Made by a program: the position numbers and the translations under genes. A stretch of DNA of 64,000 nucleotides from CAWCBG01 sp963793845 (GTDB taxonomy: Bacteria; Acidobacteriota; Terriglobia; Terriglobales; Acidobacteriaceae): assembly GCA_963793845.1 (NCBI GenBank), contig CAWCBG010000002.1:1-64000 (forward strand), given 5' to 3'. Numbering within the stretch: the stretch's first letter is position 1; each line of letters begins with the position of its first letter. Under the pieces are notes generated by a model. It ran no database searches and was not told the DNA's origin. It worked only from the letters and a program-made list of their open reading frames with translations. Below, in pieces: positions 51,364 through 60,681 of this stretch.

Positions 51364-52485
51364 ATGAAACCAATCCTTCTCATGCTTATTGTGACGGCGT
51401 TGCTGGCCGCTATGGCGGGACCCGTCGCCGCCCAGGTTCCCCCCAGCCGTCACGTTGTCGTAGTTGTGGAAGAGAATCACGGATACACCTCGGTCGTTGG
51501 CAACAGTGCAATGCCGTACCTGAACAGCCTGGCAAATCAGTACGGCTTGGCAACGCAGTATTACGCCAACACTCATCCCTCGATCGGCAACTATTTTATG
51601 ATGACGGCCGGCCAGGTCATCACCAACAACGACGGCTATTCCGGAACCGTGACAGCCGACAACCTGGTGCGCCACCTGCTTTCCACCGGAAAGACATGGA
51701 AGTCCTACGCCGAGAGCTTGCCCTATGCCGGCTATATAGGTGGGGATAGCGGCGCCTACCTGAAGCACCACAACCCTTTCGCCTATTTCTCGGATGTGCG
51801 GAACAGCGACGTGCAGAAGATGAATCTGGTGCCGTTCCCCCAGTTCGCAAAGGACATGAACAACGGGGTCCTTCCGGATATTTCGTTCGTGATTCCGAAC
51901 GTGAATGACGACGCGCACAACGGAACGCTGCAAGAGGCCGACAAATGGCTGAAGACCAACATCGCTCCGCTAGTGAACAACAGCGCCTTCCGCCAGGACG
52001 GCATGCTGATCATCGTCTTCGATGAAGCTTCTACCTCCGATACCTCGCACGGGGGCGGCCATATCGCGGTGGTTGTGGTCGGCCCAAAGGTAGTGCCCGG
52101 TACACGCTCAACGACTTTTCACCAGCACCAGAGCCTGCTACGCACGATCGGTGAGGCGGTCGGACTGACGTCGTTTCCAGGAGCTGCGGCCACGGCCAAT
52201 GACATGGGGGAGTTTTTCGCGAAGGGCAACTACGGAGTGACCGTCGTATCGCCGACGAACAATTCCGCCGTATCCTCTCCCGTACACTGTGTAGCGTCGG
52301 CAAAGTCCAACGTACCGATCCTAGCCATGGCGATTTATGTCGATAACAACCTACGGTGGAAGGAGAACGTCTCTTCCCTGAACACTTACATCAGCATGGC
52401 CTCCGGCAAGCGGTATGTCGTGATCCAGGCCTGGGATCAGAATCAGAAGGTATACAAAACGGCGGTGAACATCACGGTTCAATAG
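51364..52485 (+). CDS. secreted phosphoesterase (acid phosphatase/phospholipase C type)
   Basis: A 373-residue enzyme of the phosphoesterase family (PF04185), related to AcpA and bacterial phospholipase C. A signal peptide (LLMLIVTALLAAMAGPVAAQ) is followed by VVVVVEENHGYTSV (metal-binding Glu-Asn), THPSIGNYF (nucleophile region), ISFVIPNVNDDAHNG and IIVFDEASTSDTSHGGGHIAVVVVGPKV. The last 90 residues (GVTVVSPTNNSAVSSPVHCVASA...) look like a small Ig-like domain. It would release phosphate from organic esters outside the cell. GGAGCATCC lies before the start. Confidence 0.88.
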   Translation: MKPILLMLIVTALLAAMAGPVAAQVPPSRHVVVVVEENHGYTSVVGNSAMPYLNSLANQYGLATQYYANTHPSIGNYFMMTAGQVITNNDGYSGTVTADNLVRHLLSTGKTWKSYAESLPYAGYIGGDSGAYLKHHNPFAYFSDVRNSDVQKMNLVPFPQFAKDMNNGVLPDISFVIPNVNDDAHNGTLQEADKWLKTNIAPLVNNSAFRQDGMLIIVFDEASTSDTSHGGGHIAVVVVGPKVVPGTRSTTFHQHQSLLRTIGEAVGLTSFPGAAATANDMGEFFAKGNYGVTVVSPTNNSAVSSPVHCVASAKSNVPILAMAIYVDNNLRWKENVSSLNTYISMASGKRYVVIQAWDQNQKVYKTAVNITVQ

Positions 52486-52632
52486 AGCGGCTGCCTCGTG
52501 CGGCGTTGGGAGCGGGACCGGTAAGAAGACGCTTCGATTTCCGGGACTCATTCCGGTCTGGGCTGCGCTTTGCTGCGAGGGTGACGGCTGATATCATTTG
52601 GTAACTGCCGCTCGTCTCCGAGAAGTCCAAGC

Positions 52633-54640
52633 ATGGCTAGAATCCGCCTGAAAACCAAGCTGGTGCTCGCCATCAGCGGCATGGTCTTCGCGCTGGTCGC
52701 TGTCTTCTCGTACGTCTACATCTCCCATCTCGTGCGACAACGTACCTTCGAGGCTGCGACTAGCGCTGAATTCGTGGCCAAAGAGATCCGCGAGGCAGCC
52801 GGACAGGCAACTCAAGCCGATCAAGGCAGCCTATCTACCGAAGGCGAATCGCTGGATACTCACACCGATACCCAAAGTGTTTCGCCCACTGCTGGTGTTC
52901 GATCGCAGGCCCAGTCCGGCGAGGCGAAGCGTGGCGCCAATAACATAAAGCGCGCCGGAGGAGGCGCGCTGCCAGCACCCCGCGCTTGCGGCACCGGATC
53001 CAGCTGCGGCCTTGCGGAACGACCCCGGGCTCAACACTCTACTGGAGTCTATCGTCGGATATTCGCACACCATTTACGATGCTGCCATCACTGACGTCAA
53101 CGGCCGCGCGATGGTGCATACGACACCGAGCTTGATCGGCCGGCAGATCGAGCGGCGGGAGGACTTCAGGCAGGTGTTGCAAGGCAGTTTTCTGCGGCAG
53201 CTCGAGGTCGTCTATGGCACGCCCCGGGTCTATGACGTGAATCTCAAGATTCAGCGCGAGGGCAAATATTTCGGAAACATTCGCGTCGGTATCTCAACGG
53301 TTTTCCTTAAGAGTGAACTCGAGCCGCAACTGACGCGAGCCATCGAGTTTTCCCTGATAGCGATTCTGGTCTCGCTGGGTCTTGCCGCGGGAGTTTCGAA
53401 TCTGGCGCTCCGGCCGCTGGAGGCCATTGGCCGGCGTCTCGACCAGATGACAGCCGGGGTGCCGGACACCATCCCCGATCCTGATCCCCGGCGCATCGAT
53501 GAGTACGGGTTGGTAAACACCAAGATCGACCGGCTGGGGCGCCAGATGCGGGATGTCAAGGAGGTCTTCAGTGCGTTGAAAGGGAACCTTGACCAGATCA
53601 TGGGCACGCTGCAGGACGGTCTGATCCTGTTCACCAGCGATACTCGAGTGGTCCTGGTCAGCGCTTCCGCTGAACGTTTCGTTGGCCGTCCGAGGGACGA
53701 GATTCTCGGCCACAACATGGAACATATTTTCACCGACGGGAATAAGCTCGGACGGATCATACTGGACGCATTCGCTCTGCACCGGCGCATCCCACAACGC
53801 GAGATCGAACTGGAGAACGGGCGCCGCATTCAGATTGCACTCGACTTTATAGCCGAGCGCGGCGAACGCATCGGCGCTTTGCTGACGATGCGCGATGCGG
53901 AATCGGTGCGCCGGCTGGAGAACGAGATCGAACTCTCACGGCGACTGGCCGCCATCGGGCGGCTCACCTCCGGCGTCGCGCACGAGGTGAAGAATCCGAT
54001 CAATGCGATTGTGGTCCATCTGGAATTGCTGCGCGAGAAAATGCGCGAAGTCGACCCGGATACCCGTCGCCACATGGATGTGATTGGCAGCGAATTTCAC
54101 CGGCTGGACCGCGTGGTGCAAACCCTGGTGGACTTCAACAAGCCGATCGAACTCCGGCTCGCTAGTTTCGACCTGCGCCAAATAGCGGAGGAGGTCTCAC
54201 TGTTGGCGTCTCCTGAGGCAGCGCGCCTTGGGGTGAAGGTGGAGACTCAAATTACCGAGGCCGGTGTGCCCGTCAACGCAGATGCTGACCTGATCAAGCA
54301 AGCTCTGCTGAATGTGGTGTTAAACGGCGTCCAGGCAATGAGCAGCGGCGGCGTGTTGCAGATTCGGGTCGAACGCAACGAAACCTCGGCCAGCATTGAA
54401 GTCCAGGATGAGGGTACAGGCATCCCGCCCGACATCCGCGACAAGATCTTCAATTTGTATTTCACAACTAAGAAAACTGGCAGCGGCATTGGCCTTGCCA
54501 TGAGCTACCGCGTCCTGCAACTGCACAATGGGGCCCTGGACTTCGTCACCGAAGTGGGGCAGGGTACAACTTTCCGGATATCTCTGCCGCTGGCTGGAAC
54601 CCCTGAAACGCAAAACGCCGAGGCAGTCGTTCTCGGCTGA
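52633..54640 (+). pseudogene. sensor histidine kinase with frameshift in sensor linker
   Basis: The N-terminal frame (from ATG 52633) gives a membrane helix (LVLAISGMVFALVAVFSYVYISH), then a Ser/Thr/Ala-rich stretch. Reading must shift by one base somewhere between 52949 and 53011 to reach LRNDPGLNTLLESIVGYSHTIYDAAITD, the periplasmic Cache-like sensor. The second helix, HAMP-like linker, a PAS domain (DQIMGTLQDGLILFTSDTRVVLVSASAERFVGR) and the kinase core follow: H-box GVAHEVKNPINAI, N-box QALLNVVLNGVQAM, G1 DEGTGIPPD, G2 GSGIGLAMSYRV. All catalytic parts are in one frame. No response regulator is next to it. Confidence 0.85.
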
Positions 54641-54788
54641 TACGATGCGGCAATCCAGGAGTTTTGAAAGTTCGCCAGACGAGGTCTTTTTTCGCGCGCA
54701 AATGGGTATCATTGAGGAGATTATTGGGTTCGTGCCGCGGCTTCCGCAGCGCCACCACCGGAAGCAGGGGAACGGCCGATTGGATGGT

Positions 54789-55400
54789 ATGAAGTCTGGG
54801 CGCAAATTCGTCGTCGCAATTTTTGTGTGCATGCTGTTGCTCGGTGCCGGTTGCGACAAATTCTTGAACAAGAAAAAACCTCCGGCGATACCGCCACGCG
54901 CCGAGGCGCCCACCGTATATCAGCCGTTGCCCGACAAGATTCCTGAACCATATCCGGAGCCGCTCCCGGTCGTTGTGGCCGAAGAAAAGCCCAAGGCATC
55001 TGAACCGAAGGCGCAGCCCAAAAAGCAACACCATAGTTCGGCCAAGAAAACGAGCCCTGCGCCCCCGCCGGCCGCTCCTTCTCAGAATGCGGGAGGCACA
55101 ACGACCGTTGCGTCCAATCGACTGCCGGAACCTGTACCGGATACCGCCATTGAAGCGGTAGTGCCTGTCGATACTGCGGTGAAAGACAAGCGGTCCACCG
55201 CACAACTGCTCGATTCAGCAGAGAAAACGGTCAAGAGCGTTGATGGCCGGACGCTCACTGAGGACCAGAAGGCCATGGTGTCGCAGATCTGGTCCTACAT
55301 TAATCAGTCCAAGAAAGCCAGCACCGACGGCGACCTGGAACGCGCGCTCAATCTCGCGACCAAAGCGCAACTGCTAGCAGAGGCGCTGGTCAAAAAATAG
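54789..55400 (+). CDS. Pro/Lys-rich lipoprotein
   Basis: A 203-residue lipoprotein from ATG 54789. The signal ends in the lipobox LLGAGC (Cys22 would be lipidated). A long Pro/Glu/Lys-rich unstructured middle (residues 30-110: PPAIPPRAEAP, PLPDKIPEPYPEPLP, KPKASEPKAQPKK) leads to a helical C-terminus (LLDSAEKTVKSVDG, TEDQKAMVSQIWSYINQSKKASTDGDLERALNLATKAQLLAEALV) that resembles a single TPR-like hairpin. The family is not recognised. It ends two bases from the convergent TPR gene. Confidence 0.75.
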   Translation: MKSGRKFVVAIFVCMLLLGAGCDKFLNKKKPPAIPPRAEAPTVYQPLPDKIPEPYPEPLPVVVAEEKPKASEPKAQPKKQHHSSAKKTSPAPPPAAPSQNAGGTTTVASNRLPEPVPDTAIEAVVPVDTAVKDKRSTAQLLDSAEKTVKSVDGRTLTEDQKAMVSQIWSYINQSKKASTDGDLERALNLATKAQLLAEALVKK

Positions 55401-55402
55401 CT

Positions 55403-56518
55403 TTACTTCTTTTTCCCGGCGGCGCCGATCTTGGCCAGCATCTCCTTCGCCGGTGCCTGATAAGGTCCATCGATAGCAATCGCTTTTTGCAAGGTCGCAA
55501 CTGCATCCGCCCTGTGGTTGCCTTTGGCGTAGGCGTAGCCCAAGTAATAGAGGGCGCCCTGCTGGTCCTGGGGATTGTCCTGGAGCAAACTCACGGCAGT
55601 CTTTAACTCCGTTACTGCGGTTATTGTTTTGTCCTGCTCGAGATCGGATCGGCCGAGAATCGTGTGCGCCGCGCCCGCGTAGTATTTCTTCATTTTGTCC
55701 TCCGGATTGGGGCCGGCCAGGGTGATGACTTTGTTGGCGTAGGTCGCCGCTTTGGCAGCCTCTTTAGGGTCGCCCACATAGGCGTTCGCCATCATGATGA
55801 GGGTGGGCAGGCTGTCCGGATTCGCTGCCAGCGCCTTCTCTCCGTAAGCAATCAGCCGTTGCGGCTGATTGAGCTGCTGCAGACTGTAGAGTGCGAGTTG
55901 CGCAATCTGCTGTTCAAACTGCGACTTGGGAAATGCCGGGGTGAACTTCTCGATGTAGCTCATGCGCTTGGCGGCGTCCTGCTCGGAGGCGATCGCGTTG
56001 TAGGCAGCCGTCTGGAGAAAATCGTACCCGGATTGCGCGCTTTTCTGCTGCTCAGCCACTCGGCGCGCCCATTCGTCCTCCGGCACGTCGGTTGGTCTGG
56101 GCTGCTTCTCAATCGATTGATAAACTGCGGCACCGCGGACCGCGTAGTCTACGACCTTTCCATAGTCTTTCAGCAATTGAGCAATGTTCGCCTGGGAAAC
56201 GATGATGTCGAGATCGGTGGGATAGAGTTCGAGAGCCTTATCGCCCGCTTCCAGCGCTTTCGCATTATCGCCCGCCGCCGAATATTGTTGCGCCAGCTGC
56301 CACTCGCCATATGCCAGCGCCGGCTTGTTGCTCTCATACTTCTTGACGAAATCCTCGTACAGACCGATCCGCTTCTGGAGATCGCTCTCCGCGGCAATCG
56401 CGGCGAGGTCCTTGTCCTCCGGCGTTCCGGCGGGAATGCTGATGGTAGCGCTCTGGGACCAGGAGAGAAGAGAGGTACCCAGAAGGACGAATAGCAGAAC
56501 ATAACGAGCACAACGCAT
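55403..56518 (-). CDS. secreted tetratricopeptide-repeat protein
   Basis: A 371-residue protein starting at ATG 56518 (AGGTG five bases upstream; the frame runs on to 56569). The signal peptide is ARYVLLFVLLGTSLLSWSQ. TPR units recur: YGEWQLAQQYSAAGDNAKALEAGDKALELYP, LALYSLQQLNQPQRLIAYGEKALAANPDS, GALYYLGYAYAKGNHRADAVATLQKAI. It probably scaffolds an envelope complex; no partner is obvious except the adjacent lipoprotein that also ends in a TPR-like hairpin. Confidence 0.85.
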   Translation of the reverse strand: MRCARYVLLFVLLGTSLLSWSQSATISIPAGTPEDKDLAAIAAESDLQKRIGLYEDFVKKYESNKPALAYGEWQLAQQYSAAGDNAKALEAGDKALELYPTDLDIIVSQANIAQLLKDYGKVVDYAVRGAAVYQSIEKQPRPTDVPEDEWARRVAEQQKSAQSGYDFLQTAAYNAIASEQDAAKRMSYIEKFTPAFPKSQFEQQIAQLALYSLQQLNQPQRLIAYGEKALAANPDSLPTLIMMANAYVGDPKEAAKAATYANKVITLAGPNPEDKMKKYYAGAAHTILGRSDLEQDKTITAVTELKTAVSLLQDNPQDQQGALYYLGYAYAKGNHRADAVATLQKAIAIDGPYQAPAKEMLAKIGAAGKKK

Positions 56519-56663
56519 CTTGCACCTCGCTCCGCCTGAAGACCGGGCCGTCAGCGACCGTCGCAGCAATTTCTTTTGGCGAGAATGCTAGCGCGTTTTG
56601 TGCGGATACGCCACGAAGAATCGCGCCACGAGACCAGGCCACGTGGCCATGTAGAACGAATCT

Positions 56664-57311
56664 CTACTTGCGCCCTTTTTTCTTCTGCGCCACCACCAGC
56701 CCTCGTGGTGTGGGAAGCAGCACGACGGAGATCAAGCCCTCCGCTTCCAGCTTAAGCGCGGCGTCACGAACCTGCTTGAGATGAGAACTGGCGTCGTGCA
56801 TCAGGATGATCCCGAAGGGCGAGATCTGCGGCAGGTAGCGCCGCACCTCCTGTTCGCGGATGGGCATGTCGCTGTCGCTGAAGAACAGATCGATTGTCCC
56901 GTCGACCTTCATCTCCAGGCTGGACTCATTGCGCAGATCGATCAGGTCGCGGAACTCGGACGCGTCGATCTTCTCCCCGGCAGCGGCAAAGACCTTGGGA
57001 TCGTATTCGCAACTGACGATGCGGCCGAATCCGTTCATGCGTAGCGCCTCGGCGATCCAAAGCGTACTGACACCCATAAAGGTTCCGGTTTCGACCACGA
57101 GGTTGGGCTTGGTCGTGGTCACCAGCGTGCGCAGGAACTCCAGCACCTCGACTTCGGCGGTCATGGAGTCATACATGCTCCAGCGCTCAGGATGCGGACA
57201 CTCAGGCGTCGCCCGGTGATACTCAGGCACCAGGCCGCCGGCGCGCTCCTGGACCTCGCGCAGGATGCGATGCTCTTGCTTTTCCTTCTTGAACAGACGT
57301 TTCAGGGACAA
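56664..57311 (-). CDS. class I SAM-dependent O-methyltransferase
   Basis: A 215-residue methyltransferase of the Methyltransf_24/O-methyltransferase 3 group. The SAM-binding motif I is NLVVETGTFMGVSTLWIAEAL, motif II begins RIVSCEYDPKVF, and IDLFFSDSD and GIILMHDASSH mark the later strands. The acidic residues of the latter two may bind a metal. Substrate unknown. It has no operon partner; the next gene is divergent. Confidence 0.85.
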   Translation of the reverse strand: MSLKRLFKKEKQEHRILREVQERAGGLVPEYHRATPECPHPERWSMYDSMTAEVEVLEFLRTLVTTTKPNLVVETGTFMGVSTLWIAEALRMNGFGRIVSCEYDPKVFAAAGEKIDASEFRDLIDLRNESSLEMKVDGTIDLFFSDSDMPIREQEVRRYLPQISPFGIILMHDASSHLKQVRDAALKLEAEGLISVVLLPTPRGLVVAQKKKGRK

Positions 57312-57503
57312 GTGAATCCTCGTGTAAACAGCAACTCGCTCTCAGCTCTTAGCCTTTCGTATTGATTTGGCTGATGGCTAATGGCTGATGGCTGATAGCT
57401 CCTTCCCATTCACCAGCGATTCCCGCACCTCAACAGCAATGTTCGCTCTTTCAGTATATGGGAGCAGATTCTTCCGCCAAACCTGCGCTAAAGTTGAGGA
57501 AGT

Positions 57504-58769
57504 ATGAAGGAAATCTGGCAGCACCGCGGGATGAGGCTGATATTTCTCGCCAACCTCATCTCCATGGTCGGTAGCGGCATGAACATGGCCGCCGTGACCT
57601 GGTACATTCTGCAGGCCACACACTCCGAGGTATCGCTCGGCGTGCTGGTCGCCGTGCAGACTGTGCCGTCGCTCGTGCTGCTGCCGTTTACTGGGGTCTT
57701 GATCGACCGCGAAGACCGCCGCCATCTGATGATGTGGCTCGACTCTACGCGCGGCATCGTTATTCTGGCGGTCGCCCTGCTGGTGTTTACCCATCACGTT
57801 CGGCTGTGGCACCTGTACGGCATGGCGATGCTCGTCGCTATCGGCTTCTGGATGTACTGGCCGACGTTGAATGCGCTGGTGCAGGAGTTAACGCCGGAAG
57901 ACAAGATGCTCGACTCCAACTCGCTGATGCTGGCGGCGGTGCAGGGCGGCTGGCTGATGGCGGGAGCGGTGGTTGGCTTCGTCTACAACCAAATCGGGCT
58001 GGGCGGCATTCTGCTCATCGACAGCGCCAGCTATGTATGCTCGATCGCTTGCGTCTTTCACGTCCGCAAGGGGCGTGTGACCGTTTCGCATTCGAAGCCA
58101 CAAGGCGAAGAGCTGCGAGAAGCTCCGACCGGCGCCGCTGCCCGCTACCTGCATGAGTTGGCGGAAGGCTATCGCTACGTTCGAGGCAATCGCCGGGCGC
58201 TGCTGCTGGGCATTGCGTGGTCGCTGTTCATCGCAGCCATGATGACGCAGGGTGTTCTGTCGGCGCCCCTGAGCGAGCGCATTCTGCATAGCGGAGCCGT
58301 CGGCTACGGCTGGCTCAACGGCGGTTGGGCGGTCGGAGCGTTCGTAAGCGTGGTGTATGCGTCGCGCCTCATTCGCCGCACCGGTGCCAACCGCGCGGTG
58401 ACCATCACCATGTCGGTGATCGCAGTGTCACTCTTTCTGCTGCCCGAAAATCCCTGGCTAGCGCTGGCCGTGCCAATCTATTTCGTCATGGGCTCGGGTC
58501 GAGGCGTGGGCGGGATCGCTATCTCGACCGAGATGATGGAGATGGTGCCCAAGCACTTCATGGGACGGGTGCAGAACACGTTCTTTTTCCTGGCCAGCGC
58601 CTTGCAGATCGGCACCGCCCTCCTGGCGGGCGAAGCGGCGCATCGCAACGGTCTCAAATTCGGCTTCTGGATTGTCGGGGCGATGTATCTCAGCGCGGCG
58701 CTAGCTGCCTGGTGGCCTTCCAGCGCAAGACTGGAAGAGCTTCAAGCGGATCGCAGGGCGGCCAGTTAA
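57504..58769 (+). CDS. MFS transporter (MFS_3/enterobactin exporter-like)
   Basis: A 421-residue permease with about twelve helices. The first helices (RLIFLANLISMVGSGMNMAAVTWYIL) and the loop motif GVLIDREDRRHLMMWLDSTRG (motif A variant) are typical of the EntS-like exporters, as are FMGRVQNTFFFLASALQIGTALLAG late in the sequence. TTGAGGAAGT lies before ATG 57504. No biosynthetic cluster lies next to it, so the exported compound is unknown. Confidence 0.9.
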   Translation: MKEIWQHRGMRLIFLANLISMVGSGMNMAAVTWYILQATHSEVSLGVLVAVQTVPSLVLLPFTGVLIDREDRRHLMMWLDSTRGIVILAVALLVFTHHVRLWHLYGMAMLVAIGFWMYWPTLNALVQELTPEDKMLDSNSLMLAAVQGGWLMAGAVVGFVYNQIGLGGILLIDSASYVCSIACVFHVRKGRVTVSHSKPQGEELREAPTGAAARYLHELAEGYRYVRGNRRALLLGIAWSLFIAAMMTQGVLSAPLSERILHSGAVGYGWLNGGWAVGAFVSVVYASRLIRRTGANRAVTITMSVIAVSLFLLPENPWLALAVPIYFVMGSGRGVGGIAISTEMMEMVPKHFMGRVQNTFFFLASALQIGTALLAGEAAHRNGLKFGFWIVGAMYLSAALAAWWPSSARLEELQADRRAAS

Positions 58770-59243
58770 TCAAGCATCCTTCGTTCGGCGCTTGCTCGTG
58801 CGTACGAGGTACGCATCCCGGATTTTTTCGTAGCGTTCTGTAAGCTCATCCAGTTCAAGGTCGGATAGATTTTCAATGTCGATCATTTGATTCTTGGCTT
58901 TGTCTACAGCATGGATTAGCTCGTTGAGCTTAAGATTGATCGCCCTGGCATCGCGGTTTTGTGTGTTCTGGATGAGGAACACCATCAGGAAGGTAACAAT
59001 CGTCGTGCCGGTGTTGATCACCAGTTGCCAGGTGTCGGAATAACGATAGATAGGGCCCATCGCCGCCCAAGTGACAATTACCAGGATGGCACCGACGAAA
59101 GCCCAGCGCGAACCCAGCCAGGTCGAGGCATGGGCTGCGAACTGGCCAAACCAGTCGACCGCCGACCGTTTCGACCGGCCTCCAGAAGGGCGTTGAGCCG
59201 CGACATTTTGCAGAGGCAGATGGGCTGAATGCGCTTTAGGCAT
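58770..59243 (-). CDS. low-affinity iron permease family protein
   Basis: A 157-residue membrane protein of the PF04120 type: WFGQFAAHASTWLGSRWAFVGAILVIVTWAAMGP, then the signature NTGTTIVTFLMVFLIQNTQNRDARAINLKLNELI, with two main helices and a charged C-terminal coil. The yeast founder was named for iron uptake, but bacterial members may be something else (their transport role is unproven). It is convergent with the MFS gene, with adjacent stops. A small two-helix protein follows upstream. Confidence 0.88.
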   Translation of the reverse strand: MPKAHSAHLPLQNVAAQRPSGGRSKRSAVDWFGQFAAHASTWLGSRWAFVGAILVIVTWAAMGPIYRYSDTWQLVINTGTTIVTFLMVFLIQNTQNRDARAINLKLNELIHAVDKAKNQMIDIENLSDLELDELTERYEKIRDAYLVRTSKRRTKDA

Positions 59244-59246
59244 GAC

Positions 59247-59465
59247 TCATGCTGTCTTGCGCGATCCTGCAATCATCAGTACCACTCCGGCAGCGCACAA
59301 TATACCGCCGATTGCCGGCGAGAGCTTCTGATCTTGATGGGTGGTCACGCCGATAGAAGCGTCTCCTGCCTTCAACTCATGTCTGTGGCTGGTAGGGATC
59401 GGCACGACGAACGCCAGGATTCCGAGCACAAGCACCACGATTCCAATTAGAACTAACGGGCGCAT
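59247..59465 (-). CDS. small two-helix membrane protein (DUF3185-like)
   Basis: A 72-residue protein: one helix (LVLIGIVVLVLGILAFVVP), a polar loop (TSHRHELKAGDASIGVTTHQDQ) and a second helix (LSPAIGGILCAAGVVLMIAG). The arrangement matches the DUF3185 family of unknown function. It is just upstream of the low-affinity iron permease family gene, probably in the same transcript (stop and start three bases apart). Confidence 0.75.
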   Translation of the reverse strand: MRPLVLIGIVVLVLGILAFVVPIPTSHRHELKAGDASIGVTTHQDQKLSPAIGGILCAAGVVLMIAGSRKTA

Positions 59466-59717
59466 TCGTCTCCTTCGCGAGTAACAATTCTCGATCTGAC
59501 AGTTAGAGCCTCACCAAGGTGTCAGGGTTGCTCTGGATTCATGATCCCCACGGTACTTTAACGGTACGGCACACAAGCACTTACCAAAGTTGCAGACGGG
59601 GGGGTATCATGTTTGTTCGGTCAAAATGTGCCGTCACAACGGCCTGGAGCGCCTCGCGGGCCGTCGATGGAGGGTTTTGCCGACTAGGCCCGTGTGTGGG
59701 TCAAAAGAGAGCTACTC

Positions 59718-60140
59718 ATGTCCAGCGACCGTAAAATCCGCGTACTCGTTGCCAAACCGGGCCTCGACGGCCACGACCGCGGCGCCAAGGTGATTGCCCG
59801 GGCTCTGCGCGATGCGGGGATGGAGGTCATCTACACCGGTCTGCGCCAGACGGCGGAGATGATCGTCAACGCCTCACTGCAGGAAGATGTGGACGTCATT
59901 GGGCTCAGTATCCTGTCTGGTGCTCATAATGCGATTGTTCCGCGTGTGACCGAGTTGCTGCGCCAGAATCACATGGAGGACGTGCTGCTGCTAGTTGGCG
60001 GCATCATCCCCGATCAGGATATTGACGGCTTGAAAAAAGCTGGAGTGTCAGCGGTCTTTCAGCCCGGAACCCCGATGGATTCCATCATCGAGTTCATCCG
60101 CGCTAATGTGAAGCCACGCGGCGTTCCCGCGACGACCTAA
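59718..60140 (+). CDS. B12-binding subunit of an acyl-CoA mutase
   Basis: A 140-residue stand-alone cobalamin-binding domain as in the small subunit of methylmalonyl-CoA or hydroxyisobutyryl-CoA mutases. It has the DxHxxG motif (GLDGHDRGAKV) whose His coordinates cobalt, the SxL segment GLSILSGAHN and the GG region LLVGGIIPDQD. It needs a separate large subunit, which is not in the window. Start ATG 59718 follows AGAGAG. The frame is open from 59694. Gene order puts it before a small CxxC protein and a DRE-TIM enzyme. Confidence 0.9.
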   Translation: MSSDRKIRVLVAKPGLDGHDRGAKVIARALRDAGMEVIYTGLRQTAEMIVNASLQEDVDVIGLSILSGAHNAIVPRVTELLRQNHMEDVLLLVGGIIPDQDIDGLKKAGVSAVFQPGTPMDSIIEFIRANVKPRGVPATT

Positions 60141-60178
60141 CCGGCAAGAACAGAACCGAATGACTCGTTGAGGTAACT

Positions 60179-60565
60179 TTGCCAGCCACCATGCCTGAGA
60201 TCAGCCTGACCTCCCTGCCCCAGCTTCCCAACCACAAAGTCAAATTCAAAAAGCCTTTGCAGCGGGCCTGTAACGAAGCCGACGCCAAGGGAAAAATCTG
60301 CGCCGGTCACCTGAAACGGTGGTTCTACATGGCAGACGTAGTAGAGCAGGCATGTGGCGATATGCGCGAGACTCTGGGTTCGAATGTCGAAGTCTATCGT
60401 TGCGAGCACTGCCGCACCCTTTATTTTCCCGGACCCGATGAGCCTCGTGGCAGAAACGTCGCCGGCTTCGGACAGAAGTCGGAGTTTGGCTTGACGCTGC
60501 CGCCCAAGCCTGCGGCTGAGCCCGCCAAGCCCGTGGACAACGTGGACAACAAAGATAAGCCGTAG
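60179..60565 (+). CDS. small CxxC protein between B12 subunit and DRE-TIM enzyme
   Basis: A 128-residue soluble protein of no recognised family. I start it at TTG 60179, five bases after GAGG; an ATG at 60191 lacks such a site. It has HLKRWFYMADVVEQACGDMRETLGS and VYRCEHCRTLYF, a CxxC that with the two earlier cysteines (RACNEAD, GKICAG) may bind zinc. The last 35 residues are Pro/Lys/Asp-rich. It lies 38 bases after the mutase subunit and could be an accessory protein, but nothing shows this directly. Confidence 0.7.
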   Translation: MPATMPEISLTSLPQLPNHKVKFKKPLQRACNEADAKGKICAGHLKRWFYMADVVEQACGDMRETLGSNVEVYRCEHCRTLYFPGPDEPRGRNVAGFGQKSEFGLTLPPKPAAEPAKPVDNVDNKDKP

Positions 60566-60681
60566 TGTTTGCCCGCTGATTGCGCGATAATCGAAGAAGC
60601 GGAATAAAGATCCCGCGACTCTCGCATGAACCGGTGCTGTGGGGGCACCGAAACCAGGCGGCGAACGGCCTGGCATAAATC

